Of a stretch of 64,000 bases of DNA, positions 1 to 12,507 are shown piece after piece. A model generated the notes under the pieces. That model did no database searches and was not told where the DNA came from. It saw only the letters and a list, made by a program, of their open reading frames with translations. The stretch is from Fasciolopsis buskii. Taxonomy: Eukaryota > Platyhelminthes > Trematoda > Plagiorchiida > Fasciolidae. Where the stretch lies: positions 1 through 64,000 of the forward strand of contig LUCM01004096.1 of NCBI GenBank assembly GCA_008360955.1. The letters run 5' to 3'. The position numbers were made by a program, and so were the translations under genes. Each line of letters opens with the position of its first letter. The first letter of the stretch is position 1.

Positions 1-649
1 AGAGAGATGTCAAAAGAGCATGTGATGACGCTGTCGAACAGGTTTAAAAAGTGATTCCAGTTCGATCCGAGAAATGTGTGTTAAACTTAGGTTGAGGCTA
101 ATGGTTGGTCAAAGAGGTGATGTGATGGATGTGTTATGCGCTGCTGTTGAGTGGTTCATCAAGATATCGATGTGCCTATAGGCAACGTACTACGTTATCC
201 TCCCTCAGAGTCAAATAAAACAAAAAAAAAATCCACAAAAGTGGCAACTGTAGCTGTAATGATGCGCCACTGGAGTTTGAGAGTGTTCAGACGAATTGTT
301 GTAAATAGCATTCAATTAAGAATACGGAAATTATTTGCATCGTATTGCTCACAGTGTAGCGTACGAGGCTCTGGATATACGAAGAAGTATGAGTTTTGGC
401 CTACTTACAGTGAAATCGAAAATTATGGATTTCGGTGCAGTAGGCCTAATCTGAGATGTTTGGTTCTTGTAGGTGGTGTGGGTATGTGGGAAGATGTTTG
501 TGCAAGGTGGCGGAAATTTTGTTTCTCGAACGAAGTATACGTACTTATTCTGACATTCGTTTCGCAGACGCATTAATTAATATACTAGCGTGAGGGTCAC
601 TCCCAGTGATATATGCGTGTGCCAACTCACATGTAAAGAATCCATGGAT
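1..649. other. Gene-free stretch, nothing recognised
   Basis: An open frame of 141 codons lies at 151-576 (+). It shows no family motif, no signal peptide and no clear splice sites, and its composition is that of random AT-rich DNA. A short adenine run occurs near 223-232. I see no gene or repeat here. Confidence 0.5.
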
Positions 650-899
650 AAGCTGGCAGCGGTGTTTTCATTCTTGTTAATCGTTAAGGCGTTCCGACCA
701 GAATCGTTCGTCTCGACCTTGTTTCGCGTCGGTGTTCGCGTCGCAGCTCGGGGGCGCGTGGATATTACACTGTCTGATGGATTCCGGTGAGCAGAGGATG
801 AAACGCGTGTAGAGTGCTTCTCACTTGGTTTCTTTTATGGTCAGTTCACGATCGATATTAACATTGGTAGAATTATTTCAATGGAGAATCAACATTCAA
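650..899 (+). mobile_element. Decayed copy of the tRNA-headed, hammerhead-bearing retroposon (copy C)
   Basis: The order of blocks matches the better copies at 10.25 kb and 14.75 kb. There is a TTAAGGCGTTC remnant of the tRNA-like head near 687-697, a GTTCGCG block near 734, GGATATTACACTG near 760-772, a CTGATGG core variant at 774-780, and GAAAC near 800. The TTTATGGTCAGTTCACGATC tail block is near 834 and GAATTATTTCA near 871. The ribozyme core has an extra G after CTGATG and a longer stem II loop, so self-cleavage is doubtful. The stem III segment differs from the good copies but could still pair as ACG/UGU with one G-U wobble. There is no coding content. The copy looks old; its boundaries are approximate. 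Confidence 0.7.
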
Positions 900-3800
900 T
901 AAACCTATGATAACTTCTTAATGTACGAAGTATGAATGTTCTTATTTCAAATTTCGTTTTTCCATACAAGGAGCATGCTTACAATGTGGGTAATGAAGTA
1001 GATTTTAGAAGTGAAACCCATCAGCCTGTGAGATCCTTCGGTTTATAGTATTGGATTTAAGAGGAAAGCAAAATACAATTAACTAATTTGGCAACTGGTC
1101 AAGCGTTATGTTGGATGCGTGAGCAGAACCAACGGGCGGTTTTCAAAAATATTACACTTCACACTTCTAGGGTGTTCACCCTTTTGGTCTAGTTTAGATG
1201 GACGTGATGAGATTAGAACGGTGAACTTCATATTCCTAGGTCTAAGAATCGTATTGTCCACGTACAATAAGCTTACCACTAACATGCCGTCGGTACCCCA
1301 TTCTGATGTTCTTGTTTGCTAATTTTCACTTTAAATGAATCACATTGATGCAATCGGTGAACGCATTAACTTTAAACCCCATCCATACACATGGGGAAAA
1401 GCATGAACATCCGTTTGAATCTGAATTAGCACTTGGGCATCGGAACATCGAGAGCTTATCGAGAAGCTGTGGTCAAGCGGCCATCATCATGAAATCTCAG
1501 CTTTAGGATTGTCAGTCAACCTCATTTGGGAGACCTCAACTGGAGGTACCTGTCTACCTAAAAGCCAACCAAATACAAGCAGCTGCGATAACAAGAACTG
1601 AAATCAAATGAAGAACCGATATAGTTTTCGTCCCAACAATATTTCTCAGGGGCTGTAGGGTGCAGTACTTGTAACGGCCATTGTGTCAAAGAGTGATACG
1701 TACTTCAATGTCAACACCCATCTAATCTAGTGAATTAGTGAGGAAATTACAAATCCATATTTGTATCTCTCATAATTACCGACTAGCAGTATGTAGGATT
1801 GCTGTTACTTTGTTTGACTGACTGCCTTTGGACCTTTTTCAAGCGCGAGCCTAAGGTCACCTGATCAGCTTTACAGTCGGGAATTACCGTACTTGAGCTT
1901 CGCTCTTAATAGAGCTAATCAATAGTGCAACTTCGCCGTCCAACCCAGATTCTGAATCCGGATATTCTAACCGGAGGGCGGCAGTGTCACCATCGCACCA
2001 CCGGGTCGTGTGCTTACCTGACATTTTTTGAACCAATAACTGCTCGTGTTCTCCCAATCAAAAATGTGAGGTAGAGATCAGACGGGCAGTTGTCATATTT
2101 CGCTCTTATTGATCTATATAAACCTTACACGTCATATTACTATCATCTGTCATGCATGTTGATAAACTTACGCGATGACTACTCGGTAAGAACAGTGATC
2201 CCAGTCATGGTTCACTGGCGATACGTTTTATTTGTCAGCGGTTTGTATTATTTTTCATTACAGGTCAATGTAGATAGCAGGTAACATAGTGCCTGTTGAT
2301 TCGAAAATCCTTGCATTGTAGGTAAAGTTTTGTTGATCGAATCTCGCTAATTTCGGAATGAATACTAACGGTGTTGTACCTAATAGAACTTCTTAATAAA
2401 CACACTGTGATATCTATTTAGAACAGTCAGTCAATAATACTTTCGTGAGATTAAAAAACAATTCGACCTTTTCGACCAGATTTAACAAAATTATTCCACT
2501 TGTAATAAAATTTTAACCTTGAAAAAAATATCACGGCAACAAACATTCTTTTAGGACCGGCTAATAGCTGCCTTCTTTCAGTTTCGAAGGAACTAGCCAG
2601 CAAATGTGGATATTTGTAACAACGTCTTATGCACTGTATTCTTACTTCCGCAGACAACTTCTAACTTGTATAAAGCTCAAATAACTTACCTCCCCAATCT
2701 TTATCTTTATTTGTTCTGTATCATTTTACGTGACGAATGGCATCTGCCCGAGCGCGCGAATGGAGCAGGAGTCAGACTGGGCCAAATCGTTATCGGCCAT
2801 TTGTTTTTGGTTGCTATAGCCATGGTGGTGGAAGTAATAGCAGTTCGGATTGCTGCCGTCGCCTCTATTGTGCTAATTCCGCGCGTTGATGATAGATGTC
2901 AACAAACAATGTTACATTCAAAATTTTTTTGTTGATAGATGATGCCGACGCAGTTTGAAAAAGGTTCGTAACACAATAATTTTACAGAGCTGCACTTTCT
3001 AACGCCACTGGACCTTGATAATTCCAGTTGGTACGCGCCTAATTTTAAATTATATTGACCTGGAGAAAATTTCGTCTTCTACGTCTAAAGAGTGCTACTG
3101 TCATACGATATGAATACGAATGAATGGCTGGAGTCTGAAAACAAAAAAGTTCTTCATCTGTTAGATCAACACTAACACGATGTCAGAGCTCAGAGTGAGC
3201 AGCAGAAGATAGATAAGACAAAGTGACTTTCATACCAACTTAAGCACTCATAAAAATGGGCCTGATGTCTCTAAAGTTAACCCCGGGGTGGTACGGAAAG
3301 CAAAATGAAACAAGTCATGAACGTAAAGGAGGTGTCTTGTGCACTCATTTAGGGCGAGCATTCAACCTTCAAACAACCAAGTAACACATACAAATACGAA
3401 AAATGGTATCAATGAATAAGTTATTGGAAAATGTGTTTTCCTGGTTCATTTGTTCCTAGGTTTTCATTATCTCCTATTCGAGACTGTTTAGAACGGTACA
3501 GCAGCCATGAATTTAAGTGTGCATGTATGAAAACGCTTATAGCGAAAGCATTTGGCGGATGAAAAAGAATTACTCCATCAAATGTTAATGAATAGAGCAG
3601 GCAGAATTAGGGGTAACATAGAAGAAAGAGTTTGACAAGTTTTGATATGTTGTCAGATGATAAGTCTGGAGTGTTATAGCATGTGCATACCACAAAAAGA
3701 TGAGAACTGAAACCCACTTTCAGATCATTTGACAAAAAATCTGAGAGATATTAGTGGAGAAGCACAAATTGAGCGGGGTTTAACAAGCAAATTGTTTGAT

Positions 3801-6800
3801 GAGGTGCATCCATATGGAGCAAAATTTGATGTGCAATGCATAGAGAGGCGAGCTTCCGATTTTAGTTTAAATTCTTTAACCAGATAATGCATCTGTCGGG
3901 ATCACACGGACAATTTTAAGGAACCTTTGTAAATCACCCATAACCCATTATTTACCACAAGAGTACGAAAGCCAAGAAACCCGGGTTATTCGATTCATTC
4001 CATAGAATATTGCCTCGTTTTAGAGGATCACCAGCCAGACTGTGCTTCTGATCAGTCTAGGGATTCTGTTGTAGCATTTTCAAGTGATGTATGAGAGGAG
4101 AGGCCAAAACATTGTAAGTCACGAGTATACCATCTGTATATTGAATACGAAGGAATTCGTCGGGGACTGCTGGAGGCTTTGAGCAAAATCGGTGAAAACA
4201 TAGCATCTTGGTCATAAATGAAAAGCCATACCGGATGAACTGTAGATGGTCATGAAAATAATTCGATTCAAGAATGGAAGATACAAAAAGTAGCAACGGG
4301 CTCCAACGTGTTTAAGTGTTACTTAAGTCGATGTAGCATGTCATAACTGTTTTCTTACCCGATGACAGAAAATGTTGTGTCAGTATGGTAAAACCAGCAA
4401 GGGTGGATCTTGGCGACTGACAAACAAACTGTGAGAAGAAACGAACATTTTGGAAAGTGGACGAATTAGTTTTGCCAAATTTCAAGGCAGTTGATGTGAA
4501 GGCAGTAGAACAGAATTTGGGAGAACTTTTCTTCGAAACACGGACTTACCGTTGCTATCCTTCAGCAGAGAGGAATTTTCCTAACTTTCAGACACTGATT
4601 AAATGAACTGGAGAATTAAGCGATTGTGCAACGCCATACACTGAGAACTACGGGAATCTTCAGTTCCCTAGGGTTTTATTTAATTTAGGAGTTCTTTGTA
4701 AACTTTTGGAGTGGAAATTCAAAACACAGACATTTGTGAATGGTTACCATTAGTAACCATGACAATCAAAGGCCGAACCCCTTGACCGAATAATGGATTG
4801 AAGGCTTCAGCCTCCGCGTGGACAGAGTTGCGTGCAGATGAACATCCGCAAAAATGCTTCAGCAGCCTCCAGGTGTACGGATGATGTTTTGTTCTCTAGA
4901 AGGTTTGCCCAGCTCTCAACCGATATGCAATTCCTGTTGTCAGAAATATGTGGTTTTTCGACGATGAAAATTAATCTAATAAGTTAGCAGATCCCAACCC
5001 ACAGTGATATCACAGTCAGAGAATACTGAAAAGTCGTTCCTGTTAAACATTTTATTTACTTAAAGGAATATTACGATAGTAGTTGAATTGCTGTTAGCTG
5101 ATGCTTTCGGAAATCTGCAAAACCTTAATTGCTTCAAGACCGCATGAAAGAAGAGGCAAGGAGAACATGTTTAAGTATTCTAACTATATTTAGAAATATG
5201 TCTATTATAGTTGAAGAGTTGATATTATTCAAAACAGCGCTAAGATGCCCCTACGGGAACCACTTTTTAAAGTATATTCGCATTGGGGAACAGATACATT
5301 CCTTCATCCTCATGGGTAGGCACTCTGGGACATAATGTGTTCATTTTATGCATGGTTCGACAAGACTCATAATGGCAATCTAATTTTCCATCACTTTCTG
5401 CCTAAAGGACCACTGTGTTTGATGTGTTAACCGAACAGCATGAGGAATCTAGCCGACTGTGTTTTGAGCGACCGTAAGCAGTCGAACACCTTGAGATACT
5501 TTGGGCTGGTAGGTGCATTATTGTTCATGGAGCGATGCATTTGACAGGGGTGGGACTTTTGTACCGGATCATCTTCAGCTGCAACAAACAGTCGCGCACT
5601 TTCGCAGTGTTGATGATAGTGAATGCAAATTTTTAGTCTGGCTGTACTTAAATTTTTTCGGTCCGCTTCTTCGAAATTCTGGGGGCAGTATAGTGTTTAC
5701 TTATCACCGACACGATGGTTGGTGGACTGATGCTGTCGAGCGCCATGACCTCGGGAAACTCTGAGCTCGCAGTCGCTTAGGCCACCTGGTTTCTACAACA
5801 AAGAGGGATTTAATGATGCAGTTGTTTTAAGATTTTAGCATAAGAGGAGTCACCGGAAATTGCTGAACACCAAGAGATTCCATCTTAAGACACTCTGGAG
5901 GAGTACCTAAGAAATTACAATGATATGAAGATAAAAGCGCATCAATTTATCTATCCACAAACGTCAATTATTCCTTTGCCATGCAGTTTAATTATCAGAA
6001 AATAAAAGTTTCAATGCATAAAAAATAAGGACGGAGAGGCAAAACACAAATTAAAAAGGACGAGAAGATGAAAGGAATATCGGTCTTTTAGGTAAGAGCA
6101 GATAATTATTTGTTTAAAATATATACAGTCGTAATATGGACAATCTAGGGAAGTTGTGCCCAACTAATTAGTGTTAGAAATTTTGGTCCAAAACCGTCTC
6201 TGATCTGATGCAAGACAGAGGGGATTTTAGTTAGCAAATCAGAGACGAGAATTCAAACAAAATACGGGTTTCTTTACTTGTTCGCAAGCTCTGTAAACTC
6301 TTGCAGTACATGTTGCTCTGGGCTGTGAGGAAGAAATCTCGAAGATGATGTATGAGCTTCCTTCTCTAAGTTGCAAACGAGACAATATATTTCAACACTA
6401 TCATGATTATTTCCAAGTTTCATGATTGCAAAATTGGCCGCTGTCGCCTGTCAAATTTCACGCAAGTAGCTCGAAATCCTAGACCAACAAATTTCGGCTC
6501 ATTCTACATCTTCCTCTTGGGACGTAGACAATTTGTGCTCAAATTGTCCCATCACTAACTTCTTTCTCAGCCTTACTTTTGATCGCAGCACTCTGCTAGA
6601 CAGCGAAATATTCCCTTACCTCATTAATAAAAGTGGAAGAACAAGCACGAAAGAGCAACATGTGTGCAAGCTTCTGTATGTTTTGAAATATCCTTTGAAT
6701 AGACCGCTTTTATAAACTCGAGCAAGACCGTTGTTGTGAACAATTGCCGTAAGACTAAATGCAATGCAGTATAAGATCTAATTATGGCCTAATCGTCAAT

Positions 6801-8739
6801 ACATGTTTCCCTCTAATAGCTGCGTTACAGTTCACTCGGTCTCTAGCAGCATCATTTGGAACTACTCATACCCTCTGTCTGTGTAGCCTAGAATTCGATA
6901 TTCTCAGGAGATTCTCGTCCAGATAAGTTCTGCACTTTCAACCCTATTGTTCTGACTGCGCTGTAAGTTTCTTGCCGTGCAGGAGACTGTCATGCAATAC
7001 AATTCAGTATGAACGTCCATAATTGTTATGATTGCTTTTTGAACTCTCTGACCTGGATTACAGTATCCATTCCGGTGTTATTCAAGGGCTACGTAAGACT
7101 TGTGTATTCTACTCTTTTTACGTTATTCCTTTGCACAGTTGATTTTTATAGAAATCAAAAGACCAGACACAGAATTCAGCCTGGTGGGCGGGTCTCTGAC
7201 TGTGATTCAGGTCATTTTCTTGCGTACACGTTCACTTGATACCGAGGACAGAACTAGATAGAGTGAATTCTATGTTCGGCCCTAATTTACGTTTAATTTT
7301 CAACTGCATTTCCTCATTTTTGTGTGGTGCCAGGGTCAGTATATGTATACATGTAAGTGCATGCAAGAGCTCCGGGGGGAGTGAGTGGGTGCACAACCCC
7401 GATGTAACTCAACACCTTCAGCAAATAAAGGCCTCAGTTTTGGACTTGGATGGTTACACGGTATCGTAGACTTTGGAATTGAGCCGGCGTACACTTGGAA
7501 TCGGTTTCTGTCAGATACCACTGAACAGAGCGTGGATTTCTGGGTCTAAGAAACTAGAGTTTGTTTGTGTAGCTTTATGTCTCGCATGAAACGAACAACA
7601 AAAATTTAATTAGTGGTAGAATGGGAGGAGGGGAGAGTTGAAAATAGTTCGCAAAACCAGAGTTTCATTTATTTCAGCTAGACCTACCACAAAGTTTTGT
7701 CCACGACTCAATCTCAAGGTAGTGATATAGGCTCTTCTGTGGGGGTGTTTTGTTGTTGCTCATGCTTTTGTAGTTGTTGTTCATGTCGTTGTTTCGACTT
7801 TTATGATAATGGTGGTTATACCTGTGTGGTGTCTAACCGTTTCAGTTGGAATCATTGTTCTAGAAAGGTTGGTTCACGAAGTTTATCCGAGTGCGGTTGC
7901 GACACTAGGCCAGCGGATCGAACGAAGTTCGTGCGTGTACGTAACCTTTGGAACAATTGCACGACTATATGGTCGCGTGCAAATCTACCACAGACAATAA
8001 TCATTGTGCTGAGTGTTCTGCTGTACGATGATTTGCGACAATGCTGGACGAAGTGATAATAATTGTTGTTAAAACAGCAGTGTCCAGTGGATATTTAAGT
8101 AATGAACCTAAAAGCACTGGTTCGCACATTGTGAAACAGATTTCCGTCTCATTTACGAGAAGGGAATTTCCAAATTGATGCACTGGAACTATATGCGTGC
8201 AATTGTGCCGATTCATTAATAAGAAGAAAAATGATTATTTTGCTTGAGGGTCGTCAGTCGTAGTCCACAAGTTTCTTGGTGAACAGTTGCTGCATTTCAA
8301 ATCCGAAGTTAAAAACAATAAGCATTCAGATTACAAAAATGTGCAATGGTTATTCAAAACAGTCATTAGATTGGATGACAGTAACCACAATAGAGTTGAC
8401 CCGTTTTGGGGTTAATCAGTAGTTCTTCGGCTACCCTTTTTGTCTCCTTGATCCTAATATCTGGAATTTGTGAAATCCACTGTGACTTTTTGTCGCGACA
8501 AACAATCAATAAAAATAAATCTGTTCATCGACGTTCGTTCTGTTCTCGTCGTTCAGTGCGAATTATTCAACAATTAAAATGAATAAAGCCTTCGGTAATG
8601 GTTTCTACTAAACTTTTGTGCTTAATTAGTTAAAGGCGATTCATTTTCCTCAAAGAAATTCTATACTCGCTATCTATGATTCACTTTGTTCCTAATGAAT
8701 GTTGTGCGCGTAAAATGGATGTTTACTTCGTCTAGCATT
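900..8739. other. Long gene-free stretch
   Basis: I find no recognisable protein family, tRNA or long open frame in this 7.8 kb. The longest frames are 109 codons at 2606-2935 (+), 119 codons at 7697-8056 (+) and 83 codons at 5513-5764 (+). None has conserved motifs, and the 7697 frame overlaps another open frame (7803-8000) of equal quality. A small perfect inverted repeat (GGTTAC / GTAACC) lies near 4741-4757. Ancient transposon debris is likely but was not identifiable by eye. Confidence 0.5.
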
Positions 8740-9165
8740 ACAGCACAAATCATTATCATTATCATCATCGGCTTCACCATTAACATGCGACTTTATACCA
8801 ATACTACGTACATCACCATCATCCGAAACATTACTTTTGTCGTCGATATCATCATCAGATCTATCATTATCGCCATTCACACCTGAGTCTGCCCCCTCAA
8901 CACATCATCCGAATCACCAACATCATTCGAGACAGCGTCATCGTTCTCCGCAGAATCATTATTGTCACCATCATCGAAGTCGTCATCCGAGCCATCATAC
9001 AAGTCCTCCACGTCACTATCATCATCTGCATCCGAAACATCAAAGTTGTCCAAGTCATGAACACCCAAGTCATCTTTATCGTCCGGAAAGCAATCGCGGC
9101 CATGAATTTCATCGGATCCGTTTGCATTCTCGTCATCGTTGCCTTTGTTGATCAAAAGAGAAATC
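8740..9165. repeat. Imperfect ATC/GAT triplet-rich tract
   Basis: The plus strand is dominated by CAT, ATC and TCA triplets with frequent interruptions. Several frames stay open only because of this: His/Ser-rich on one strand, and Asp/Asn-rich (101 codons, 8877-9182) or Met/Thr-rich on the other. Composition, not selection, explains these frames. It resembles the tract at 35079-35330. A real Asp-rich acidic exon on the minus strand cannot be excluded, but no splice sites or flanking domain support one. Confidence 0.75.
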
Positions 9166-10039
9166 TGCATTTCCGAGCCCAATTCAGTTTAATCTCTCAT
9201 TATTTGGCATCATGACAATCAACATTAGGAAACTGTTATTATATTTGAGGACATCTGCTTGAAGAAAAGAATTCACTGCAGCCGCAATGTTTTAATGAAA
9301 TCAGGAATAGTAGTGACCAGTCAGAAACAATACTTCAAAACAATCATTTCTTAAGATAAATGGTAAGCTTAGACTCAGCTGGACTTCTGATATTCACCAT
9401 GCTGAATTCACGGGTTCACGATGCAACACAAAAAGAGGTATTTTTACGGGACTGGGAACCTTAGTTTACTAAATTAACTGAATCCGATAAATTTGGCGGT
9501 GAATGTCCACTGGTGCAATCTTCATTCGTTGACCTTGGCACAGAATCTGTATTAGTTGGACGGTCTGACTGGTAGGCTAAGAACCATCGGTTCCAGTTCA
9601 ACCCAATTAATCAAAAATTTCGACGGAAAACAAATGCCGGAAGTGTTGTCCCATCAACGAGGACACCCAGTTCACCCCTAGAGTCACTTTAACTTTTTAA
9701 ATGTTCCTTATTATTTTGGAAAAAGTAGATGCTTTCATTCTGTTATCTTCTGAAACCTGAGTGACATCATTCACACAGAATTAATAGAAGGTTGCTCGTA
9801 TATAAGGCTGCGACTGGAAGCAAATATAAGTTTGCACTCAAACAGACATACACAAGGAATTAGGTGGAAATGCTGAAAAACCAGTAGTTCTACCACTTGA
9901 CCACCTTCAAAATGATTGGTATGACAGCACTCATTGCACGAAGCAGTCGGTCGCTTTTTGTTCGTTGAAATTCGTGAAAACTTACTTCAGAACTTGCTCC
10001 AAATAAAATAGTTTCAATGGACTGGGACAACAAAGACAG
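9166..10039. other. Gene-free stretch left of retroposon copy A
   Basis: No coding or RNA gene is recognised. An open frame on the minus strand at 9890-10129 runs into the repeat block and is a by-product of it. Confidence 0.5.
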
Positions 10040-10258
10040 CGGCCACGGGCAGCTAGCGCACAGCATTCGACACCTACTGATAGATGAATTCTCTGCATGT
10101 AGCCTAAGTACGACGAAAGCTTTCGACATAATCTACAGAGCTTGGTTACTTGTTAGGTATTAGTAGTAAATTATACGCTTTCCTGAAATAAGTCTACATG
10201 GGATATGAACGCTCAACTCGCCATTAAGAAACCATGGAAGCATTGCACAGCTGTTGTT
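10040..10258. repeat. Composite upstream block of retroposon copy A, including an inverted tail fragment
   Basis: Two parts are visible. Positions 10040-10157 match, with mismatches, the reverse complement of 15075-15190, including the stretch AGCCTAAGTACGACGAA. Positions about 10158-10258 are the reverse complement of the retroposon tail that lies at about 10453-10548. They begin TAGTAGTA, then TCCTGAAATAA, CATGGGATATGA and AAACCATGGAAGCA. An inverted 3' fragment therefore abuts the 5' end of copy A and could fold against its tail. The structure suggests nested insertion or a composite repeat unit, not a simple single insertion. Confidence 0.7.
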
Positions 10259-10548
10259 CGCGGCCGTGCGAATTAGTGACGAATACGTGCAACATCGTCA
10301 TGTGGTGAAGTTCAACAGACCGTTCAGAGCCTGCCCCGTAGCGAAATGGCTAAGGCGTTCAACTCAGAACGTTCATCTTGTCGGGTTCGGCCGTTCGCGT
10401 ATCCAGTTCGGCCGCGGTGGATATACACTACTGATGATTCCTAACAAGGATGAAACAGCTGTACAGTGCTTCCATGGTTTCTTTATGGTCAGTTCAGCGA
10501 TCATATCACATGGTGAATTATTTCATGAAAACATTCTATATCCTACTA
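10259..10548 (+). mobile_element. tRNA-headed short retroposon with hammerhead ribozyme (copy A)
   Basis: This is a non-coding, SINE-like element. Positions 10259-10330 hold a leader shared with copy B. Next comes a tRNA-like head with an A-box-like TAGCGAAATGGCTAAGG at 10339-10355. A short anticodon-like hairpin (GCGTTC / GAACG) follows, then a degenerate B-box-like GTTCGCGTATCC at 10394-10405. A hammerhead ribozyme occupies 10426-10468. The tail runs through TTATTTCATGAAAAC and ends near CCTACTACC at about 10548, the same 3' end as the fragment at 18.69 kb. Pol III transcription and LINE-mediated mobilisation are inferred from this layout. Two open frames over the region (up to 104 codons) are shadows. 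Confidence 0.85.
10426..10468 (+). ncRNA. Type I hammerhead ribozyme motif with minimal stem III (copy A)
   Basis: The catalytic core CTGATGA is at 10431-10437 and GAAA at 10452-10455. Stem II is TCCT/AGGA closed by an AACA loop, with a U-U apposition next to the core. Stem III is the self-complementary ACAGCTGT (10455-10462), giving at most 3-4 bp with almost no loop. The predicted cleavage site follows GUA, between 10463 and 10464. Stem I pairs CACT with AGTG, plus an outer GGA/TCC helix across an internal loop. In this copy the innermost stem I pair is A-C where copy B has G-C, so activity may be reduced. Hammerheads of this kind are known in flatworm short retroposons and Penelope-like elements. 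Confidence 0.85.
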
Positions 10549-10570
10549 CCAACACATACCAAGTTTAACA

Positions 10571-12451
10571 TAACTCGTAATTCAAAGGTATCGAGCGCTT
10601 TCTATTTCCCTGTAAAAGGTCTTACTACTTATTCCAATGTCCCTTGAAGAGACTGAGAGTATATTTCCGGTTCATTCAGAAAGAAAAGATATTCAACAAC
10701 TGGGAATTAGCTGGGGTACAGTCAAGGCTTAAGCAATAACAAACAGCTGATAAGACATAAGTAGCCAATGAAGAAAGGAGATCTAACATTTCGATAGTTT
10801 GTTTATGGTAAGGTACATTATGCCCACTTCTTTTACAAGTTTCTGTTTATATTGCACAAGAAACAAACCAGTCCGATGAGGCTGTTAGCTTAGTCTGTAT
10901 GACTAAGTATTTGTACCCAATTAGCATTCATCAGACACTCTAATCCAGTATTTGGTTGGCTTTCACATCAGTTAAAAAGCAGGTATTTCGTTTGTCCATT
11001 TACTCGTACTTGCTTTTGCAGTCAATTTTTCATCCATTTACCACCTCGACGATACAGTGCACTGTGTCCACTGAAAATAGTTGCCAACTTGGCGTCGATA
11101 TTTGCAGCAGATGAGACAATACTGGCGACATTTTTACCAGATTTGGGTTATCGTGGTTTTGGAATGAGGAAGTTTCTCATCGCATTCCTATTGAAAATTG
11201 ATATCAGTAAAAAAATCGTTGTCAAAAAATGCCCGAAATTTCATTTAACTTGACGGGTTACGAACTCAGAGAACAATTGCCAATTTGTGTACTTTGTTTT
11301 TTGCGACTTCATCAAAAAAATTAACGAAACGAAATCCATGGATTATTGATTTGGGGACTAGTGAGACTATTTTTGTGAATGTTGTTGCTGACTAATAGAC
11401 TGAAAATTGTTCACAAACTGATGATTCAATCTATAAATGGACTCATCATCCATACACAGTCCAATTCATTCAGATGAAATTCTGTTGTCAAGACCGGTAT
11501 TCGATGTGCACGTCTCTAGGACTGATTGATCGACAGAAAAGCATCGAATACTTCCGCATGATTAGCAATAACAACCGCCACATCGATCGTGAGCTTCCGG
11601 GCAATTTTAGTTCTTCATTCAGGCACGGAGCTACCTAAAAGAAATATTTTGATCCACTCCAGGATCTCTAGGAATGTGCCGAGTATTCTAACGTAAGCTT
11701 GGCATTTCTTTTGATCAGCAAATGCCGTTCAACATATCCAAACGTTCACTTCTACTGAATTGCCTCCTCGAAACCCTTTTAGATCTTTGAAAATCTGTGT
11801 ACTTGCTTGTAGATTAAATTCCTGTGAATGTGCGAAATTAATACTCGATGCGTGCATAGTAAAGATGATCAAATGATTCATCTTGCCATGTCTATCAACT
11901 GTACAACAGAGTTGATTCACAAGTTAATGCTTTTTGTCATTTTATGTCGGAATTTATCAATCGCAAATCATAAGTGGGTATTTACACAATTTTGGCCACG
12001 TGAAAGCTTAACTCCGACGAGGTTCATTTCATTCGGATTGCATAAAATGGTCCGGATGTTGACGCTAACGAAAGTACCTTAGGGGTTCTGAAGAAAGAAA
12101 CAAGTAGGCTCCTTAGTTAAACAAAACGCTTGACAAACCAATAAACAAATCTATGGTAAAATGGATTGACCATGGAACAAGAAAAAATGCATCAGAACAA
12201 AGCAGACAGGATCATTTAACATCACTGATAAATGTCGACAATGATTTAATAATCCTGTATTACATCCTCCTGGTGAGAATTCAGTTTGTTCGCCTTAGTG
12301 CGATCGTAAGATGTTACGGCAGATAGCTAGGATGTGTCTATCAAATCTCGGGATGAATAAGGGTAAGACACATGGCCTACTTCGTTAAACATTTACCAAC
12401 ATTCGGCAAATACTGATCAGACAAAGCTGATCGCTTCTTTTTACCTCTGTC

Positions 12452-12452
<1 letters not shown>
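10571..12452. other. Gene-free stretch
   Basis: No coding family, RNA gene or transposon is recognised between copy A and the TA microsatellite. Open frames at 11729-11920 (-) and 11828-12082 (+) are short and overlapping. A CTGATGATTC at about 11419 resembles the hammerhead core by chance, because no GAAA follows it at the right spacing. Confidence 0.5.

Positions 12453-12505
<53 letters not shown>
12453..12505. repeat. (TA)n microsatellite, about 26 perfect units
   Basis: Uninterrupted alternating TA for 53 bases. It lies between the two inverted retroposon copies. Such a tract is self-complementary and likely to be length-polymorphic. Confidence 0.97.

Positions 12506-12507
<2 letters not shown>

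Noticed and set aside
151..576. 141-codon open frame at the left end
   Set aside because: No motif, no signal peptide, and a shadow frame of 74 codons on the other strand.
8877..9182. Acidic, Asp-rich minus-strand frame that could mimic a nuclear acidic protein
   Set aside because: It is entirely explained by the GAT-rich repeat and lacks any flanking domain.
10254..10647. Plus-strand open frames over retroposon copy A, and minus-strand ones over copy B (14501-15014)
   Set aside because: Similar peptides arise from both copies only because the non-coding element is repeated.
11410..11455. CTGATGATTC resembling a hammerhead core
   Set aside because: No GAAA and no closing stem II at the needed spacing.
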